Positions 26,925 to 36,445 are shown, counted from the stretch's first letter. The stretch is 64,000 bases of DNA from an uncultured Pseudomonadota bacterium (GCA_903927005.1 CAIYLH010000059.1:1-64000); one strand, 5' to 3'. A program made the numbers and translations. The notes: a model not told the origin generated them from the letters alone.

Positions 26925-29857
26925 ACGGCACGCAACGTCGCGGCACGCGGCTTACGGACACCTCGCTGCGCTTTACCTTCGACGGCCGCGAGTACTGCGG
27001 GCAGGTCGGTGATACCGCCGCCTCTGCGCTGCTGGCGAGTGGTGTGCGCGCGATGGGGCGGAGCGTCAAGTACCGCCGGCTGCGCGGCGTGCTGGCGGCG
27101 GGGCCGGAGGAGCCGAATGCGTTGTTCACGGTGGGTACGAGTCCGGCCGTCATCCCGAACGTCTACGCGCCGCAGCTGGAGCTGCGCGATGGCATGGTCC
27201 TCAAGAGCCAGAATCGCTGGCCATCGCTGAAGTACGACGTCGCCTCGCTGCTGCAGGTCGGTAGTGGCTTCTTCGGCGCCGGCTTCTACTACAAGACGTT
27301 CATCTGGCCGTCCTGGCACCGTTGGGAGGCGACGATTCGTGCGCTCGCAGGCCTCGGCGAGGCGCCGGGTACGTGCGAGCTGCCACCCCCGGCTGTTGAG
27401 CACTTCAGTTGCGATGTGCTGGTCGCCGGCGCTGGCGCCGCTGGACTTGCGGCAGCCCGCGCGGCCGCGCGGGCCGGGGCCCGGGTCGTACTGTGCGAGC
27501 GTGAGCCGGTCTGCGGCGGCGAACTTGAATTTGAGTTCGCCACGATCGAAGGCCGCCCGGCACTCGCGTGGGTGGATGCGACGCTCGTGGAGCTTGCCTC
27601 TCTCGGTGTGCGGGTACTGACTGACACGACGCTGGTCGGTGGCACTGGCGGAGAGTACGTCGCTCATCACGAGCCAGGTGGTGTCCCGGGCGCCAACAGC
27701 GTCTACAAGATCCGCCCAGTCGCATTCGTGATCGCGATGGGTGCGGTCGAGAGGCCGATCGCGTTTATCAATAACGATTTGCCTGGTGTCATGCTGCTCG
27801 GCGCTGCCGAGCGCTTCCTCGCGCGGTACGGTGTGATGGTCGGTAGCAACCTCGTGCTGTTCGCCAACCACGATCGTGTCTACGCTGCGGCTACCAGGCT
27901 TGCATCCGCGGGGATGCGCGTGTGCGCGGTCGTGGACATTCGCGACTCCGGCGCGCTCGGCGCTGAGGCCACTGCACAGCGGGCGACGCTCGCCCAGGGC
28001 GGCACCGAGTGCCTGCTCGGGTATGCAGTCATTTCCGCAGCGGGGGGTAGTCACGTCCGGCGCGCGATCGTCGCGCCGTTGGCGTCACCGTCGGCGACGC
28101 GAGTGATTGCCTGCGATGTGGTACTCGTCAGTGGTGGTTGGGGCCCGTCCGCGCATGCCGGCCTGCAGGAAGGTGGCACCACGCGTTACGAAGAGGGCCT
28201 GGCGGCGTTTGTGGCGATGGATCAGCCCGAGGGGCGTGAGAACGCTGGAGCTGCCAACGGCTTGCTCGAGCTTCCGCGGGTGCTCATCGATGGTGCCGGT
28301 GCCGGCACTCGTGGCGCTCGCCGCGCAGGTGCTGATGGTGATCCGGGCGCGACCCCTATCGCCAGCGGTGATCCAGCCCCGCGGCTCGTGCCGTTCTGGC
28401 GCTCGCCGGCAGATCGTGCTGGCGAAAAGCGGCAGTTCATCGATTACCAGAACGACGTCAACGTCGCCGATTTGCGCGCGACGCTGGAGGAAGGCTTCGT
28501 CGACATCGAGCACGTCAAGCGCTACACGGCGCTGGGCTTCGGGACCGACCAGGGACGCATCGGTGGCCTGCTCGGAGCGGCGATCCTCGCTGAGCTGCGT
28601 GGTGAACCGCTAAAGGATGTGGGTACGAGCCGACTGCGCCCGCCGTACCATTCGGTGACGATGAGCTCACTGGCCGGGCTGCGGGTTGGAGCTCGGCTGC
28701 GTCCGATGCGCCGTACACCGCTGCATGACTGGCATCTCGCCAATGGCGGCGTGCTCGAGCCGATGGATTTGTGGATGCGGACGCGCTACTACCGGCAGAA
28801 CGGCCCGGCTGTATTCGAGGCAGGCATCGCCGAGGCCCAACGGGTACGGACCAGTGGCGGGATCGTCGACGGCTCGACGCTCGGCAAGATCGAGGTCGCA
28901 GGTCCCAACGCGGCTGTCTTTCTCGATTCGCTGTACCTGAACAAGGCGAGCACCATCAAGGTCGGCCGATCGAAGTACATGGTTAACTTGCGCGAGGACG
29001 GCATGGTCCTTGACGACGGCATTGTACTGCGTCTTGCCGACGACCGATTCATCGCGACGACCAGTTCGGGTCACGGCGGCCACATGCTGTCGCACTTCGA
29101 GCACTACCGCGACACTGAATGGAGTGGTCGCGGCGTTACGGTTACTGACGTCACCGAGAGCTGGGGCGTGATCGTGGTTGCCGGCCCGCAGAGTCGTACG
29201 GTGCTGCATAGCGTGCTGGGCGCCGCGTGGCAACCCGTGCTCGATACGCTCACGCACATGGCCTTCGCGCGTGGGGCGTTCGGTGGGCAGGATCTCACGG
29301 TGCTGCGTGCCAGCTTCTCCGGTGAGCTCGCCTTCGAGCTTCACTGTCGTCCTTCGATAACCGTTGCGCTATGGGAAGCATTGATTGCGGCGGGCTTCAA
29401 GCCATATGGTCTGGAGGCTCTCGATATCCTGCGCGTAGAAAAGGGCTATCTGGTCAGCTCCGAGCTAAACGGCGAGACGACGCCATTCGACCTGTGCATG
29501 GATGGCCTGGTGAAGCTCGGCAATCCCTGTGTCGGCCGTGACCTGCTTGACCGTCCGGCATTCCATGAGTCAGACCGTCCGCGGCTGGTCGGAGTGCGTG
29601 CGCTCGACGGCAAGGCGATTTTCTACGGCGGCGCCCAGCTGACCACCGCCGAGCAGCCGAACCGACCCTGCGGGTACGTGACCTCCAGTGTCTACAGTCC
29701 GACACTCGGAGAATGGGTTGGGCTCGCGCTGGTAAGCCGCAAGCAACCCGAGGGCGCGGTGCTCGACTGTCGCGACCCGGTGCGCATCGGTGACTGCAGG
29801 GTGCGGCTTACTTCGATGGTCCACTACGATCCTACCGGCGAGCGGATGAAGTCATGA
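26921..29857 (+). CDS. soxA: Sarcosine oxidase alpha subunit
   Basis: 978 residues, start GTG 26921 with GGAGG upstream. Domain order: an N-terminal 2Fe-2S-like fold (SLRFTFDGREYCGQVGDTAASALLASGV, RSVKYRRLRG), an NAD-binding Rossmann domain with VAGAGAAGLAAARAAA near residue 170, then a C-terminal GcvT/THF-binding part (ATTSSGHGGHML, LSGE-type FSGELAFEL, LRVEKGYLVSS, YDPTGERM). The THF domain captures the one-carbon unit as 5,10-methylene-THF. It ends in an ATGA overlap with soxG. Confidence 0.95.
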   Translation: MNGTQRRGTRLTDTSLRFTFDGREYCGQVGDTAASALLASGVRAMGRSVKYRRLRGVLAAGPEEPNALFTVGTSPAVIPNVYAPQLELRDGMVLKSQNRWPSLKYDVASLLQVGSGFFGAGFYYKTFIWPSWHRWEATIRALAGLGEAPGTCELPPPAVEHFSCDVLVAGAGAAGLAAARAAARAGARVVLCEREPVCGGELEFEFATIEGRPALAWVDATLVELASLGVRVLTDTTLVGGTGGEYVAHHEPGGVPGANSVYKIRPVAFVIAMGAVERPIAFINNDLPGVMLLGAAERFLARYGVMVGSNLVLFANHDRVYAAATRLASAGMRVCAVVDIRDSGALGAEATAQRATLAQGGTECLLGYAVISAAGGSHVRRAIVAPLASPSATRVIACDVVLVSGGWGPSAHAGLQEGGTTRYEEGLAAFVAMDQPEGRENAGAANGLLELPRVLIDGAGAGTRGARRAGADGDPGATPIASGDPAPRLVPFWRSPADRAGEKRQFIDYQNDVNVADLRATLEEGFVDIEHVKRYTALGFGTDQGRIGGLLGAAILAELRGEPLKDVGTSRLRPPYHSVTMSSLAGLRVGARLRPMRRTPLHDWHLANGGVLEPMDLWMRTRYYRQNGPAVFEAGIAEAQRVRTSGGIVDGSTLGKIEVAGPNAAVFLDSLYLNKASTIKVGRSKYMVNLREDGMVLDDGIVLRLADDRFIATTSSGHGGHMLSHFEHYRDTEWSGRGVTVTDVTESWGVIVVAGPQSRTVLHSVLGAAWQPVLDTLTHMAFARGAFGGQDLTVLRASFSGELAFELHCRPSITVALWEALIAAGFKPYGLEALDILRVEKGYLVSSELNGETTPFDLCMDGLVKLGNPCVGRDLLDRPAFHESDRPRLVGVRALDGKAIFYGGAQLTTAEQPNRPCGYVTSSVYSPTLGEWVGLALVSRKQPEGAVLDCRDPVRIGDCRVRLTSMVHYDPTGERMKS

Positions 29858-30354
29858 TGGCCGTCACACAGATTAGCGGCAACGGTATCGAACTTGTCGA
29901 GCGCCCGATTGGGCGTGTTCTTGAGTTCGTTGCGTTTCATTTTCCGCCCGAAGGCGCCTTCGTGGTCGGCTGGCCGGCGGCGCCCGGCGCGGTACGTCAT
30001 GACACGCTGGGTGGTCCCGGCCTACTGCACTTCGCGCCGGCGCGCTGGCTCGCCCCGTCGCCGTGTGCGGAGATCGCCGCCCTTGTTGCCGCGGCGGAGG
30101 AAGCCGCGGGTACGTGTGTGGACGTCACCGGCAAGTGGCGCGAGTTCGCGCTTGGCGGGCCCCGTGCCGGGCGCGTACTCGCGAGTGCCGTGAATGTCGA
30201 GGCGGTACTTGAGGGCCGGGAGTGCGCAGCCATCACGATGTTCGACTGTCCGTGCATCCTGGTGCGGGTAACGGATGGCTACCGTATATGGGTACGCAGC
30301 AGTTTTGCTACCGATTTCATCGCGGCGGTTCAGAGCCTGCGCCTACCCGCCTGA
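29854..30354 (+). CDS. soxG: Sarcosine oxidase gamma subunit
   Basis: 166 residues, a typical divergent SoxG. Recognisable family pattern is VDVTGKWREFALGGPRA, and the C-terminal MFDCPCILVRVTDGYRIWVRSSFATDFIAAV. It completes the heterotetramer. It starts within the soxA stop (ATGATGA) and is followed after 129 bases by a LysR gene on the same strand. Confidence 0.9.
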   Translation: MMAVTQISGNGIELVERPIGRVLEFVAFHFPPEGAFVVGWPAAPGAVRHDTLGGPGLLHFAPARWLAPSPCAEIAALVAAAEEAAGTCVDVTGKWREFALGGPRAGRVLASAVNVEAVLEGRECAAITMFDCPCILVRVTDGYRIWVRSSFATDFIAAVQSLRLPA

Positions 30355-30483
30355 GCGCCACCTTGCCTCCGTAAATGAGGTTGGGATGGCCGCGAGGGGC
30401 GGCGAGGGCCGTCACTCGCGGCGTTGCCAGCGTCACCAAGCCATTTGCCTGATAATGGTCTCCCAGACCCGTTGCGAGAGTTC

Positions 30484-31371
30484 ATGCGCGTTCCCCGCCA
30501 GGCCCTGCTAGATGCCCTGCGTGCCTTCAGCGTCGCGGCCCGTCAGCTGAGCTTTAAGGCCGCAGCAGATGCGCTGTTCATCACGCCGTCCGCAGTCAGT
30601 CACCGCATCCGCGACCTTGAGAAGCACCTCGGTCAGCAGGTGTTCGTCCGCAAAACGCGCGCGATTGAGTTGACTGAAGCGGGGCGGGCGCTGATTGATG
30701 AGATCGATCCATTGCTGGTATCGCTGGATGCCGCGCTCGACCGCGCGGCTAAGCGGACTCGGCGCAGGGTGCTACGGATCGCCGCGCCGCCATTCCTCGC
30801 GACGGACTTGCTGATTCCCAGCCTCGCGAGTTTTTGCGGCATGCAGCCGAAGATCGACCTGGACATCAACAGCGGCACGGCGCGCCCGAGCGCTCATACG
30901 CCGCAGGCAGACGTCTCGATCGTGATTGCCTCGGCCCCGCCGCCAGATGTTGTTGCCACGAAGTTGCTGAGTCCGCGGTTCGTTGCCGCTACGTCAATGG
31001 CGAACTCCTTGGTGGCGCGCGAACTCGGCTCCCGCGTCTTTGAAAAGCAGCGGCGCATTGTCTACCGGCACCGTTCCGACCTTTGGACGCAGTGGTTCAC
31101 CACAACCGGGTTCCCGGTAACGCGGGCCGGGACGGTGATTCAGGTCGATACCCTGCCAGCGGCGATCAGCGCTGCGGAGCGCGGTCTGGGTATCTCGCTG
31201 GTGCCCACTTTCGTTTGCGAGCGCCGTCTGCGGCCCGGTCGACTGGTCCGTATCGCCGATACCGAGGTCGACTCCGGTGACACCTACTATCTGGTCTATC
31301 GGCCAGAAGATCGGGCCAGGCCCGAGGTGCGGGCGTTTTTGAGCTGGGCGCTAGCGGAGCTGCGGCGCTGA
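30484..31371 (+). CDS. LysR-type regulator, GcvA-like
   Basis: 295 residues from ATG 30484 (a 20-residue longer frame is rejected). Helix-turn-helix motif SFKAAADALFITPSAVSHRIRDLEKHLG has the GcvA-type spacing. The effector domain carries the GcvA-family end (ERGLGISLVPTFVCERRLRPGRLV). GcvA-type proteins control glycine cleavage, fitting glycine as end product of the upstream sox genes. It sits 129 bases after soxG and could be co-transcribed. Direct target unknown. Confidence 0.85.
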   Translation: MRVPRQALLDALRAFSVAARQLSFKAAADALFITPSAVSHRIRDLEKHLGQQVFVRKTRAIELTEAGRALIDEIDPLLVSLDAALDRAAKRTRRRVLRIAAPPFLATDLLIPSLASFCGMQPKIDLDINSGTARPSAHTPQADVSIVIASAPPPDVVATKLLSPRFVAATSMANSLVARELGSRVFEKQRRIVYRHRSDLWTQWFTTTGFPVTRAGTVIQVDTLPAAISAAERGLGISLVPTFVCERRLRPGRLVRIADTEVDSGDTYYLVYRPEDRARPEVRAFLSWALAELRR

Positions 31372-31384
31372 TCTGCCAGCTTGT

Positions 31385-32185
31385 TCAGGCCGGTCTGGTG
31401 GCCTTCAGGTGTCCAGGGCGGAGCTCGCCGCGCTCTACTACGAGCACGAGCTGGCGCCAGTTCCTGACGAAGTGGTCGGCCTTGTCAGCGCCGAGCCGTT
31501 CCACCAGCAGTGGGTACATCGGTCCCGCCAGCGAGTCGAGTTCGCGGCGCGCGAGCTCGAGATACCATTTGTTGCGGTCAAACACTTCGATGTCGGTAAA
31601 GCCCGCCGCTTGTAGCGCGGCGATGCTCTCCTCCATCGAGGCCATGTTATAGACAATGCCCTCGAGGCGGAAATATTCCGCCATTTCCGGCGAGTAGTCG
31701 CCGGAGCCGCCGCGCAGCCAGTCGCTGGCGATGAAGCGGCCGCCTGGCCGCAGGATCCGAAATACATCGCTGAACAAGGCTCGTTTGTCGGGAATCTGGA
31801 CGATCGAGTCCTTTGAAAAAACGACGTCGAAAGAGGCGTCGGCAACGGGAAGCGGGCCCGGAGCGACGCACAGGCTCGTGATTTGCGCCGACAGGCCAGC
31901 GCGCGCAATCCGTTCGTCCAGCTGCCGCAACATGGTCGGGTCAACGTCCACCCCAACCACCGACGCGGCGCCATGTTCCTGTACGAGCAGCTGGTCGACG
32001 GCGCCGAGCGCGGCGCCGACGTCCAGAACCCGACAGCCACGGATGTCGCTGCCGGCCAGAAGACGGCGGATTTCCTCGGCCCCGCCGGGCGACAGGAATC
32101 CGTCGCCCCACAGTAGTTGCAGCAGTGCCTGCAGCGCGTCGTCGTATTCGCCGACGACGCTGGCCTGATCTGCGGTTGACTCCAC
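31385..32185 (-). CDS. SAM-dependent methyltransferase, phosphoethanolamine N-methyltransferase-like
   Basis: 266 residues, start GTG 32185 with GGGAGA upstream. SAM motif I is VLDVGAALGA (53-62), with Asp80 ending strand 2. The stretch VFSKDSIVQIPDKRALFSDVFRILRPGG matches the YSRDTILHIQDK region of phosphoethanolamine methyltransferases, and WGDGFLSPGG matches their N-terminal GFxSxGG. It could methylate phosphoethanolamine, a glycine-type amine, or a thiol/other small molecule. It is odd that a methyl donor enzyme sits next to demethylation genes. Converges with the LysR gene. Confidence 0.82.
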   Translation of the reverse strand: MESTADQASVVGEYDDALQALLQLLWGDGFLSPGGAEEIRRLLAGSDIRGCRVLDVGAALGAVDQLLVQEHGAASVVGVDVDPTMLRQLDERIARAGLSAQITSLCVAPGPLPVADASFDVVFSKDSIVQIPDKRALFSDVFRILRPGGRFIASDWLRGGSGDYSPEMAEYFRLEGIVYNMASMEESIAALQAAGFTDIEVFDRNKWYLELARRELDSLAGPMYPLLVERLGADKADHFVRNWRQLVLVVERGELRPGHLKATRPA

Positions 32186-32210
32186 TGCGCCGTCTCCCGC
32201 GCTCGGGTTG

Positions 32211-32720
32211 TTACTGGATGTTGCCCAGATAATCGTTCTTGCCGACCTCGATGCCGTTCTGGCGAAGAATCGAGTACACGGCCATGACGTGAAAATAGAA
32301 GTTTGGCAGCACGAACTTCGTCACGTAACTGTGGCCCGTGAACTTCATTGTGATCGATGGAAATTGCAGCACGATTTCGCGTGTTTCGGCGCCAACGAAC
32401 TGCTCTTTCTTGATGCCGTCGATGAAGGCGAGTGTCTTCTGGATACGCGTTTGCAGCTCCGGCAAGGTCGACTCCACGTCGTCGTACTTGGGAAGCTCGA
32501 TCCCCGCGAGTCGTCCCGCTGCACCCTTAGCGGTATCGCAGGCGATCTGCACCTGCCGCTTCAGCGGGAACATGTCGATGATCATCCGGGCGTCCGCGAC
32601 CACCTTGCCGTCGAGCTTGTGGGCTTCGGCGTAGGTCGCGGCCTTATCGAGCAGTGTGCCGAGATTGGTGAGGCCAAGCGTGAGTGCAGGAATCGAATAG
32701 TCGTACAGGGACGTCGTCAT
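32211..32720 (-). CDS. DUF1993 family protein
   Basis: 169 residues, no signal peptide. DUF1993 signature: SLYDYSIPALTLGLTNLGTLLDKAA at the front, DMFPLKRQVQIACD in the middle, and the helical end FPNFYFHVMAVYSILRQNGIEVGKNDYLG. The fold is a four-helix bundle of the DinB-like superfamily and its function is unknown. It is 25 bases upstream of the methyltransferase start on the same strand and probably forms a two-gene unit with it. Confidence 0.88.
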   Translation of the reverse strand: MTTSLYDYSIPALTLGLTNLGTLLDKAATYAEAHKLDGKVVADARMIIDMFPLKRQVQIACDTAKGAAGRLAGIELPKYDDVESTLPELQTRIQKTLAFIDGIKKEQFVGAETREIVLQFPSITMKFTGHSYVTKFVLPNFYFHVMAVYSILRQNGIEVGKNDYLGNIQ

Positions 32721-32893
32721 GGTGGCTCCAAGGGCTATTGTTCGGGGCGTTTAGTGTAGGCCGAGTCGGCGGCTCCGGCACAGGCCGATCGGTGCCGGGT
32801 CGCGCTTTATGGGGTGGGCGCTCGCGTATAGTGTCGCCGCCCGGGCAAGCCCCGGCCTGTATTGCCCATCAGGTCCGAGGAGACCAACCAGAC

Positions 32894-34147
32894 ATGTTGA
32901 CGTGGAACGACGCTGAGGTCCGTGCGGCCTTCCCGGCCCTGGCGCTGCGGGATGATGGGCTGCCGCGGCTCTACGCTGACGCCCCCGGGGGGACTCAGGT
33001 TGCCGGCCAATGTCTGGATCGCATGCGCCAGGCGATGGTGGAGCAGTGCGCTAATGAGGGCGGGCTGTTCCTGACGACTCAGCGCACCAGCGACTGGATG
33101 TTGGTTGCGCACCAGGCAGCGGCAGACTTCCTCAACTGTGATCAGGATGAAGTCATATTCGGCCTGAACACGACTTCGCTGCTGTTCCATTTCTCTCACA
33201 TGCTGTCGCGTGACTGGCAGCCCGGTGATGAGATCGTCCTGTCGCGGATGGATCATGATGCCAACGTCGGCCCGTGGATCATTGCGGCGGAGGAGCGCGG
33301 TGTCACTGTCCGTTGGCTGGATGTCGATCCGCAGACATTTCAGTATCGCTACGACACTCTCGATACGCTGATCGGGCCACGCACCCGTCTGGTTGCGTGC
33401 AATCACGCCAGCAACTTCCTCGGCACGATCAGCGATGTGGGGCGCATCGTCGCCGCGGGACGGGCAGTCGGCGCCGTGACGGTTGTCGATGCCGTCCAGT
33501 CAGCCCCGCATTTTCCTATCGATGTGCGCGCGATCGACTGCGATATCCTCGTCAGTTCGCCATACAAGTACTTCGGGCCGCATGCGGGGCTGTTGTACGT
33601 GCGTCAAGACCTCGATCGTCGGCTCAAGCCGCTAAAGATTCGCCCGGCGTCCGATACCATGCCTTACCGGCATGCCCCCGGTACGCCATCTTTTGAGGCG
33701 CAGCTCGGCACCTACGGTGCGTTTGAGCACCTCGGCTGGCTCGGTGATCGTTTTGGCGCTCCGACCGGTGATAGTTTGCGAGCGCGGATGGTGGCGGGAT
33801 TCGCGGCGGCGACCGCGCATGAGACGAAACTCGCGCTGTGCTTCATGGAGGGGCTGGCAGCAATCCCCGAAATCCGGCTCTACGGGATCAGCGATCCCAC
33901 CCAGGTGCACCTGCGCGTGCCCACATTCAGCATGACAGTCGCTGGCCATAGCGTGGAGGCTGTCACCAGAGTGTTCGCGGCGCAGAACATATATGTCTGG
34001 GACGGCTCGTTCTACGCGTACGAATTGGCAGGGCTACTGGGATTGCGCGAACAGGGCGTCGTGCGGATCGGCTTCGCCCACTACAACACGCTCGATGAAG
34101 TCGAGACCATACTCGAGGTTCTGCGCGGCGTCGTGCGGACGCCCTGA
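32894..34147 (+). CDS. Cysteine-desulfurase-like class V aminotransferase family enzyme
   Basis: 417 residues from ATG 32894; the frame from 32684 overlaps the neighbour's promoter and is rejected. The fold is type I PLP. PLP lysine Lys225 (SPYKYFGPH) and Asp199 (VDAVQSAPH) are clear. The C-terminal loop that holds the catalytic cysteine in NifS/SufS reads YVWDGSFYAYEL instead, so sulfur transfer from cysteine is unlikely. It belongs to the cysteine-desulfurase-like group of unknown reaction. Surrounding amine-catabolism genes suggest an amino-acid or amine substrate. Confidence 0.85.
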   Translation: MLTWNDAEVRAAFPALALRDDGLPRLYADAPGGTQVAGQCLDRMRQAMVEQCANEGGLFLTTQRTSDWMLVAHQAAADFLNCDQDEVIFGLNTTSLLFHFSHMLSRDWQPGDEIVLSRMDHDANVGPWIIAAEERGVTVRWLDVDPQTFQYRYDTLDTLIGPRTRLVACNHASNFLGTISDVGRIVAAGRAVGAVTVVDAVQSAPHFPIDVRAIDCDILVSSPYKYFGPHAGLLYVRQDLDRRLKPLKIRPASDTMPYRHAPGTPSFEAQLGTYGAFEHLGWLGDRFGAPTGDSLRARMVAGFAAATAHETKLALCFMEGLAAIPEIRLYGISDPTQVHLRVPTFSMTVAGHSVEAVTRVFAAQNIYVWDGSFYAYELAGLLGLREQGVVRIGFAHYNTLDEVETILEVLRGVVRTP

Positions 34148-34178
34148 TTTGGCGTTGGCGGTGCGCTGCGCCTAAGCG

Positions 34179-35303
34179 TCAGCGCAGCCGGCTGGGGTCC
34201 AGGTCGCCCTCGGCAAAGCCGGTGTCCATGAGGTAGCCAGGCGCTGGCTGCCCGAGGATGCGGGTGGCGGCGAAATGACCAAGCGCTGCGGCTGTCTGAA
34301 TGCCATAGCCGCCGATGGCGGCATGCCAGTAGAAGCCAGTTGTGGTGGGCTCGAAGCCCGACACCGGATCCCGGTCGGACGAGAAAGTCCGCAGACCCGC
34401 CCATGCGCGCACGACGCGTTGGATCGGAAACTCGATGACTTGCTCGATGCGATCTACCGCCACAGCGACATCCAGGTCGTCGGGCTGCGCATCGCAGGCG
34501 GCGCTAGGTTCTTCCTCGGCCAGCGAGCCGAGCAACCGGCCGGCGTCCGGCTTGAAGTAAAAACGCTCGGCGGCGTCAATGATCATCGGCCAGCTAGCGA
34601 CGTTGGTGCCGGCGGGCGGGTCAAAATTGAACGCGGTGCGGCGATTCGGGGTCAGGCCGAGCGGTGCGATCGCGGCACAAGCCGCGATCTCGTCCGCCCA
34701 GGCTCCGGATGCGTTGACGACGATCGTCGCTTTGAACTCAAGGGATGTGCTGCGCGCGCGCCAGAGCGCGCCTTGCCGCTCCAGCGCCAGCAGTTCCTCG
34801 CCGGTCGCGACTTTGGCGCCATGGCCGCGTGCGCCGCGCAGGAAGCCCTGCAGGATCGCGTTGACGTCCATGTCCATCGCGCTATTGTCGAGCGCGGCCC
34901 AGTCAAAGATACCTGGTCGTAGAACTGGGACGCGTGCCCGTAATTCGTCGGCGGAGAGTCGGATCAGTGGGCTTCCCGTGGCATCGGCCAGCGACTGCAG
35001 TTTCTCCAGCGCCTCGCGCTGTGCATCGGTCCCTACCATCATGAATCCGCGCGGGGTCAGCAATGCATCGGCTGCGAAGCCCGCCGGTGGCGAGGTCATG
35101 AAGTGACTTGTGGCTGCCGTTAGGCGCCTGATCGTGAGACTGCCGTACTGTGGCGAGAAGAGCGCCGCAGAGCGCCCGGTGCTGTGGTATCCGACGTGTG
35201 CCTCCCGTTCCAGCAGCAGCACCCGTGCGTGTGGCGCAAGGTAGTACGCCACCGAGGCGCCCGCCATGCCGCCGCCGATCACGCAGACGTCGAATTCTTC
35301 CAT
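34179..35303 (-). CDS. DAO-family FAD-dependent oxidoreductase
   Basis: 374 residues from ATG 35303; the frame to 35519 adds a junk-like leader. FAD-binding FDVCVIGGGMAGASVAYYLAP starts at residue 4. RTFSSDRDPVSGFEP, and WHAAIGGYGIQTAAALG at the C-terminus, follow the D-amino-acid dehydrogenase/glycine oxidase pattern. Likely oxidises a primary or secondary amino acid. It converges with the PLP enzyme and is divergent from an SGNH-like gene. The substrate is not visible. Confidence 0.87.
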   Translation of the reverse strand: MEEFDVCVIGGGMAGASVAYYLAPHARVLLLEREAHVGYHSTGRSAALFSPQYGSLTIRRLTAATSHFMTSPPAGFAADALLTPRGFMMVGTDAQREALEKLQSLADATGSPLIRLSADELRARVPVLRPGIFDWAALDNSAMDMDVNAILQGFLRGARGHGAKVATGEELLALERQGALWRARSTSLEFKATIVVNASGAWADEIAACAAIAPLGLTPNRRTAFNFDPPAGTNVASWPMIIDAAERFYFKPDAGRLLGSLAEEEPSAACDAQPDDLDVAVAVDRIEQVIEFPIQRVVRAWAGLRTFSSDRDPVSGFEPTTTGFYWHAAIGGYGIQTAAALGHFAATRILGQPAPGYLMDTGFAEGDLDPSRLR

Positions 35304-35467
35304 GCCCAGATCCAGTCGTAATGTTCCATGGCGGACATTAGCCGCCCGCGCTGATCGGCGCCACCGGGTTGTGTGTCTAGAGCGTTTCGCCAAACATGCT
35401 AGCCTCGGCTGGCGCCCATGCCCGACAACGGTTATGAGTCGCGAAATGACAGCTTTTGCGAGGCACG

Positions 35468-36445
35468 ATGAGCCGTTTCCACGACCCCACGAAGTCGCCT
35501 GATCGAGCCGATTGCTCACCCGCGAGGCCGCTTAGCCTGCTGCTAGCGGCACTGGGTGGGCTACTGCTGCCACTGGTTGCGCCTGCGACGACGGTGTTGT
35601 TCGTAGGTAATAGCTTTTTCTACGGCGAGGGCTCCATCGTCAAGAGTTACCTGCCCGCGACGGTCGCGGACCTGAACGGAACCGGGATGAGTGGGGTGCC
35701 CGCGCTGTTCAAGCGCTTCACGCAAGCGGCGGGCCTCGACTTCCAGGTGAGCATGGAGGCCGTTCCTGGGGTCGGGCTCGATCACCACTTCAACGAAAAA
35801 AGGCTATTACTCGACCGTTCCTGGGACGAGATCGTGCTCAGCGGTTACAGCACGCTCGATCGGGACCATCCCGGGGACTCATCAATGCTCGCCGACTATG
35901 CCGGTCGGCTCGCCAAGCTGTTCCATTGTCGCAACCCCGGCGTCGTCGTCCACCTGAACGCGACGTGGTCGCGTGCCGACCAGACCTACCTTGCGAATGG
36001 GCACTGGTACGGACGGCCCGTGTCTGAGATGGCGCTCGACGTACGGGCGGGGAATAACGTGGCGCTGCACGCGTCACCGTACCTGCACGATGTAATCCCG
36101 GTAGGCGAGGCGTGGAATCGTGCGTTCGCATCCGGAGTGGCAGATGCCAATCCCTATGATGGTATAGCATCCGGTCAGCTGAACCTCTGGGCGCAGGATC
36201 AGTACCATGCGAGCACTGAGGGCTACTATCTGGAGGCGCTGGTGATCTTTGGCTTGATCACGAACCAAGACCCTTTAACGCTCGGCCCAGGCGAAAAAGC
36301 CGCCGCAGATCTCGGGCTGTCGTCGGCCGTTGCGGTCGCGTTGCAGCGGGTCGCTCACGACGAAATCAAGGCGCAGGCGCCGCCTGCGCCCGCCACGAAG
36401 AACGCGCTCCGCGTAGGTGGCGAGTGCCAGCCCGTGGCGCGTTGA
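35468..36445 (+). CDS. Exported SGNH-hydrolase-like protein
   Basis: 325 residues from ATG 35468 with GAGG 5 bases upstream (a TTG four codons earlier is weaker). An N-terminal hydrophobic stretch (LSLLLAALGGLLLPLVAPA) acts as signal peptide or anchor. The block-I motif FVGNSFFY puts the candidate nucleophile at Ser49. The closing QYHASTEGYYLEAL gives a histidine consistent with an SGNH catalytic site. Family members hydrolyse esters on polysaccharides or lipids, but several are only structural. Substrate unknown. Confidence 0.65.
   Translation: MSRFHDPTKSPDRADCSPARPLSLLLAALGGLLLPLVAPATTVLFVGNSFFYGEGSIVKSYLPATVADLNGTGMSGVPALFKRFTQAAGLDFQVSMEAVPGVGLDHHFNEKRLLLDRSWDEIVLSGYSTLDRDHPGDSSMLADYAGRLAKLFHCRNPGVVVHLNATWSRADQTYLANGHWYGRPVSEMALDVRAGNNVALHASPYLHDVIPVGEAWNRAFASGVADANPYDGIASGQLNLWAQDQYHASTEGYYLEALVIFGLITNQDPLTLGPGEKAAADLGLSSAVAVALQRVAHDEIKAQAPPAPATKNALRVGGECQPVAR

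Noticed and set aside
32894-34147. True cysteine desulfurase (iscS/sufS)
   Set aside because: The active-site cysteine loop is absent, and no isc or suf genes are nearby.
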